Of a stretch of DNA of 22,500 nt, positions 19,662 through 22,500 are shown in pieces. Every line of letters starts with the position of its first letter. The first letter of the stretch is position 1. The notes under the pieces are model-generated. The model saw only the letters and a list, made by a program, of their open reading frames with translations, searched no databases and was not told the origin of the DNA. Both the position numbers and the translations under genes were made by a program. The DNA is from Priapulus caudatus (taxonomy: Eukaryota; Priapulida; Priapulimorpha; Priapulimorphida; Priapulidae). Where the stretch lies: contig NW_014577080.1 of NCBI RefSeq assembly GCF_000485595.1, forward strand, positions 490,975-513,474, in the 5' to 3' direction.

Positions 19662-20120
19662 TTTGCACATAATATTAACACGTTCACGCGGCTAGGTCTT
19701 TGATTGACACGCTCGATCTGTCAAAGTTTGTAAGATGCGCGCGGGAATCCGTCAAAGAGTAGATCGTGCGAGTTGTGTGAAGAAGAGCTGCTGTAATGGC
19801 GCGATCGAGGAAGTTGCAACGATCGCAAATTTGTCAGCCCTGCTGTTTCCTTGCTAAATGTTTTCTACTGAATTAACTTTTTTTTGTCAACCCGATTTCA
19901 TCGAGCCACGCCAGCGCGCACATGCCCGCGCTGCTGCGCGTAGAAGGCGAATCGCAGGGCGCGAGTATTGACGCAGTCCTCTAATTATGAGAAAGGCCGC
20001 GACCACGCTTTCGTGTTAGGCGTTTTACCGTGAAATTGCTCGCGCTCGCCAGCATATATCACTGCAACACTGGGTGCCAAACTCGACGCAACGCGCCGGC
20101 GAGGTTTTTCGTAATGATCA
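19662..20120. other. CpG-rich intergenic sequence
   Basis: GC- and CpG-containing single-copy sequence without an open frame of note or a recognisable RNA gene. Confidence 0.45.
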
Positions 20121-20123
20121 CTC

Positions 20124-20366
20124 ACATGCACGCACGCACGCACTCACCCACGCATACTCGCATGCACGCACGCACACACACACACGCAGGCACACACTCA
20201 CGCATGCTCGCATGCACGCACGCACGTACGCATGCACTAACATGCACAGACACATGCACACACGCTCACGCATGCACGCACGCACGTACATTAACACACA
20301 TGCATACACACGCACGCACGCATGTACGCACCCACGCACACACGCACGCACGCACACGTCACACAC
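20124..20366. repeat. ACGC/ACAC/ATGC-rich compound array
   Basis: Built of CATG, CACG and CACA words. A longer unit beginning CGCATGCACGCACGCAC recurs near 20158, 20208 and 20267, suggesting a higher-order period of about 50-60 bases over the four-base repeat. Open frames in all three forward phases are artefacts of the repeat. Confidence 0.9.
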
Positions 20367-20369
20367 CTA

Positions 20370-21320
20370 ATACTCTACCCTCGCCAGTTTCGCGCAATAG
20401 TCCTTCGCAGTGAAACGGTGAGAAATAGGTGACAAGTGCGCGAATCTTCACAATAGAGAAGCCATTTCCTGCCATCATTTGCCGCTCACTCAGGCGACCC
20501 GGGCGGCATGCACGCGCGCTGGTCGCCGCCCTGGTGTGTCTGTGTCAATCTCACTGCAGATATTAGAAGTACTCGATTATTACTGACTATCTAATTTGCT
20601 TCACAGCATCGCTGCTAGTCAGTGCGCCCGAGGTATAACTTCGCGGGGGCACTCGACAGCAAACATATTATTGTCCAGTATTTGGACATCGAGTAGACTG
20701 GCGAATTATTAGTCGAAATAAATATCTTAATATTAGTCGCAATTATAAGGAATATATGAATTAGTGCAGAGTGAAGTTTATCTGCCCGTCGAACGCACGC
20801 TGATGAGTGCGGATTCAAGTCAAATATGACGATGTACGTTACGAGTAGAGAGATGGAAGGATGGGGGGATTTAATGCAGAAACGACATCCGCAAAATCAC
20901 ATTAGGAATTACCGAGAATTTAGTCATTTCCACATCGAATCGGGCATCGTTCGATGCAAGTAAGCCGTACTAAAGATTAATAGGAGTTAAGGTAAAGGTA
21001 AGTAATAAAGGTTAATAAGATTAATAACTAGTAAGTAGGGCCTATACGTGTACCTATTACATTGTGTACACATTACACTACCTTCAGGTGCGAGGCCTTT
21101 AACGTAGACTATTGCTGCAGCAAATATGGACGCGGGAAATTCTTCGTCGCAGTTGCTCGTAATAAGAAGATATCTATAGGACGTACACGTCATGGCATTT
21201 AAAAAAACCCACCAGTCAGCCATATATATACGGGGAGATGCGCCATATACTACGTGTCGACGAAATCTGCATGGCTTTTCCTGTGATCTACAAGGGGCTT
21301 GAAAGGGGGCTGGAATTGAA
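20370..21320. other. Intergenic sequence, no gene seen
   Basis: Mixed composition with short open frames only (under 80 codons). A small cluster of AAGGTTAATAAG-type words lies near 20978-21030. Nothing further recognised. Confidence 0.45.
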
Positions 21321-21322
21321 GT

Positions 21323-21571
21323 GTGAAAAATTTACAAATGATTGAAAGACAGCGGGGCAAGCTCATGCGTCGCTTTCGTGTATACGAGTTTTACGATCAC
21401 GGACCATTGCTTTATGACTATGGGAATAATAATTCAATATTCATCGTGATTATTTTGATCGTAAATGCTATAGGCTTATTACCTACCGCTTGCGCTCTTA
21501 TCGTTATGTGCATTCAGCTTAATCGAACGTGTCCGTCCCCTGCTCACCCGTCCGTATCCGATATTAATTGA
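21323..21571 (+). CDS. Possible small membrane peptide frame (weak)
   Basis: An 82-codon open frame. It begins with a basic stretch (ERQRGKLMRR) and has a strongly hydrophobic segment at about residues 38-68 (IFIVIILIVNAIGLLPTACA), long enough for one membrane span or two short ones, then a polar tail. I recognise no family. AT-rich sequence gives hydrophobic codons easily, so chance is the default explanation. It could also be part of an exon. Confidence 0.12.
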   Translation: MKNLQMIERQRGKLMRRFRVYEFYDHGPLLYDYGNNNSIFIVIILIVNAIGLLPTACALIVMCIQLNRTCPSPAHPSVSDIN

Positions 21572-21574
21572 ATA

Positions 21575-22085
21575 TTCATATAATCTCCGTACGAACATAA
21601 CCAGCAGCAAATATTAATAGGTTATTTCTTTATTCGGCCACGCGCGCGAAGTTTGTCCCGATGTCGCGATATCCCCGTATAGTATCCACCCCTAGACGTC
21701 TGAACGCAACGGCGTAATGAAAACGAACACACAACACGCTGGCTCTAATTAAAAAGGGGGAAAGCACGAGCGTTTCATAATCAATGCCCAGCAGATGCCA
21801 AATGAACAGGTCTTTTTTATGGTTCACGTGTACGATCGCACAGAATGAGGCAGTCGTCGCACTGGATTTGCGTTACGAACTGCTACTATACTGTCTGGTC
21901 TATACTATCTGGTTCGTGAGCCGACGGGACAATCCGTGCAGCGATAGCTTGTTCCGCATTGCTTCTGTTTAATTAATCAATCTCATAACTGCTGCCCCGT
22001 AGAGATCGGTTCACGCGAAGCACGTCGCATTCTCCTGCCGCCGATACAACTGTACGCGGTTATATACAAGCGACGCGTTCCAAGT
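21575..22085. other. Intergenic sequence, no gene seen
   Basis: Single-copy-looking sequence. Overlapping frames near 21630-21972 are short and without motifs. Confidence 0.45.
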
Positions 22086-22087
22086 GC

Positions 22088-22135
<48 letters not shown>

Positions 22136-22215
22136 TGCGCGCGTGTGTGCGTGCGCGCGTGTGTGCGTGCGCGCGAGGGCGTATGCGTGTATGCAAGCGT
22201 GTGCGCGTTTGTATG
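22088..22215. repeat. (GT)n passing into GTGC-rich repeat
   Basis: About 20 GT units at 22090-22130, then GCGC/GTGT/GTGC words such as GTGTGTGCGTGCGCGC repeated twice, then irregular GTATGC words. Confidence 0.93.
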
Positions 22216-22500
22216 CGTCCCGCAGTCGTTTTTTGCATGTCAGTGAACGTCAAAAGGTTTAAATCTCAAATTGCGTGACGCGAGAAAATAATGCGGGTTA
22301 CCATCCATGGAACGCGTGTGCGACATGCGGAGAATTCCAGCCGAGGAACAGTGTATAACAGCGTTTTCAATCGATGTGGAGCTTCGAAAATTTTCAGCGA
22401 AAGAGATTCAACAAACTGAAGCTTCAGTAAAGTTGGACTATAATAATGCTGCTACAAAATTCTGGCTGTATAACGAACGCTTCACCTTGAATCGGTAAAG
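22216..22500. other. Right-edge sequence, nothing identified
   Basis: A forward frame opens at 22307 and closes at 22498, within three bases of the window edge. The 63-residue peptide is polar and shows no motif I recognise. It could be part of an exon but nothing supports that. Confidence 0.35.

Noticed and set aside
20030-20413. His/Thr/Ala-rich forward frames and Cys/Val/Arg-rich reverse frame
   Set aside because: Translations of the ACGC/ACAC array.

Overview
This is a gene-poor, repeat-rich stretch of eukaryotic, probably arthropod, nuclear DNA. I could not support any complete protein-coding gene, tRNA, rRNA or CRISPR array. The sequence is rich in GT, GA/CT, GTCT, ACGC and CTG-type microsatellites. 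It mixes AT-rich segments with CpG-rich segments, shows no dense coding, and open frames are short or low-complexity. A hymenopteran-like insect with little CpG depletion would fit, but that is inference from composition only.

Layout. Positions 1-1780 are one copy (A) of a dispersed repeat, cut by the window edge on the left and ending in a (GT)n tract at 1782-1868. Positions 1869-5580 are mostly single-copy, apart from CT-rich and GTCT-type tracts. Positions 5782-10315 form the central structure. Two long inverted arms (5782-6312 and 9851-10315), both built from repeated 19-nt hairpins, enclose a GC-rich block, TA- and GA-rich tracts, a GT/GC tract and a second copy (B, 7751-10173) of the 1-1780 repeat. 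I read this as a non-autonomous, foldback-like DNA element of about 4.5 kb, with copy A as a second, truncated member. Copies A and B differ mostly by one- and few-base indels, which suggests unpolished consensus sequence, at least in copy B and the left arm.

Positions 10316-16660 are largely non-coding. They hold a 122-bp perfect-looking MITE-like hairpin (11121-11242), a (CTG)12 tract, a 220-bp degenerate trinucleotide domain, a GC-rich block with a weak exon candidate near 14538-14694, and a 170-bp (GT)n tract. Positions 16662-17684 are a second and unrelated foldback element: arms of about 330 bp that are about 94-95% identical, a 150-bp spacer, and an ATCTT pentanucleotide satellite expanded inside the right arm only. 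Positions 17685-22500 are mostly unremarkable, with an ACGC-rich array at 20124-20366 and a (GT)n tract at 22088-22145.

The two strongest observations are the hairpin-array inverted repeats of the 5782-10315 element and the satellite-split foldback at 16662-17684. No gene products were identified that work together.
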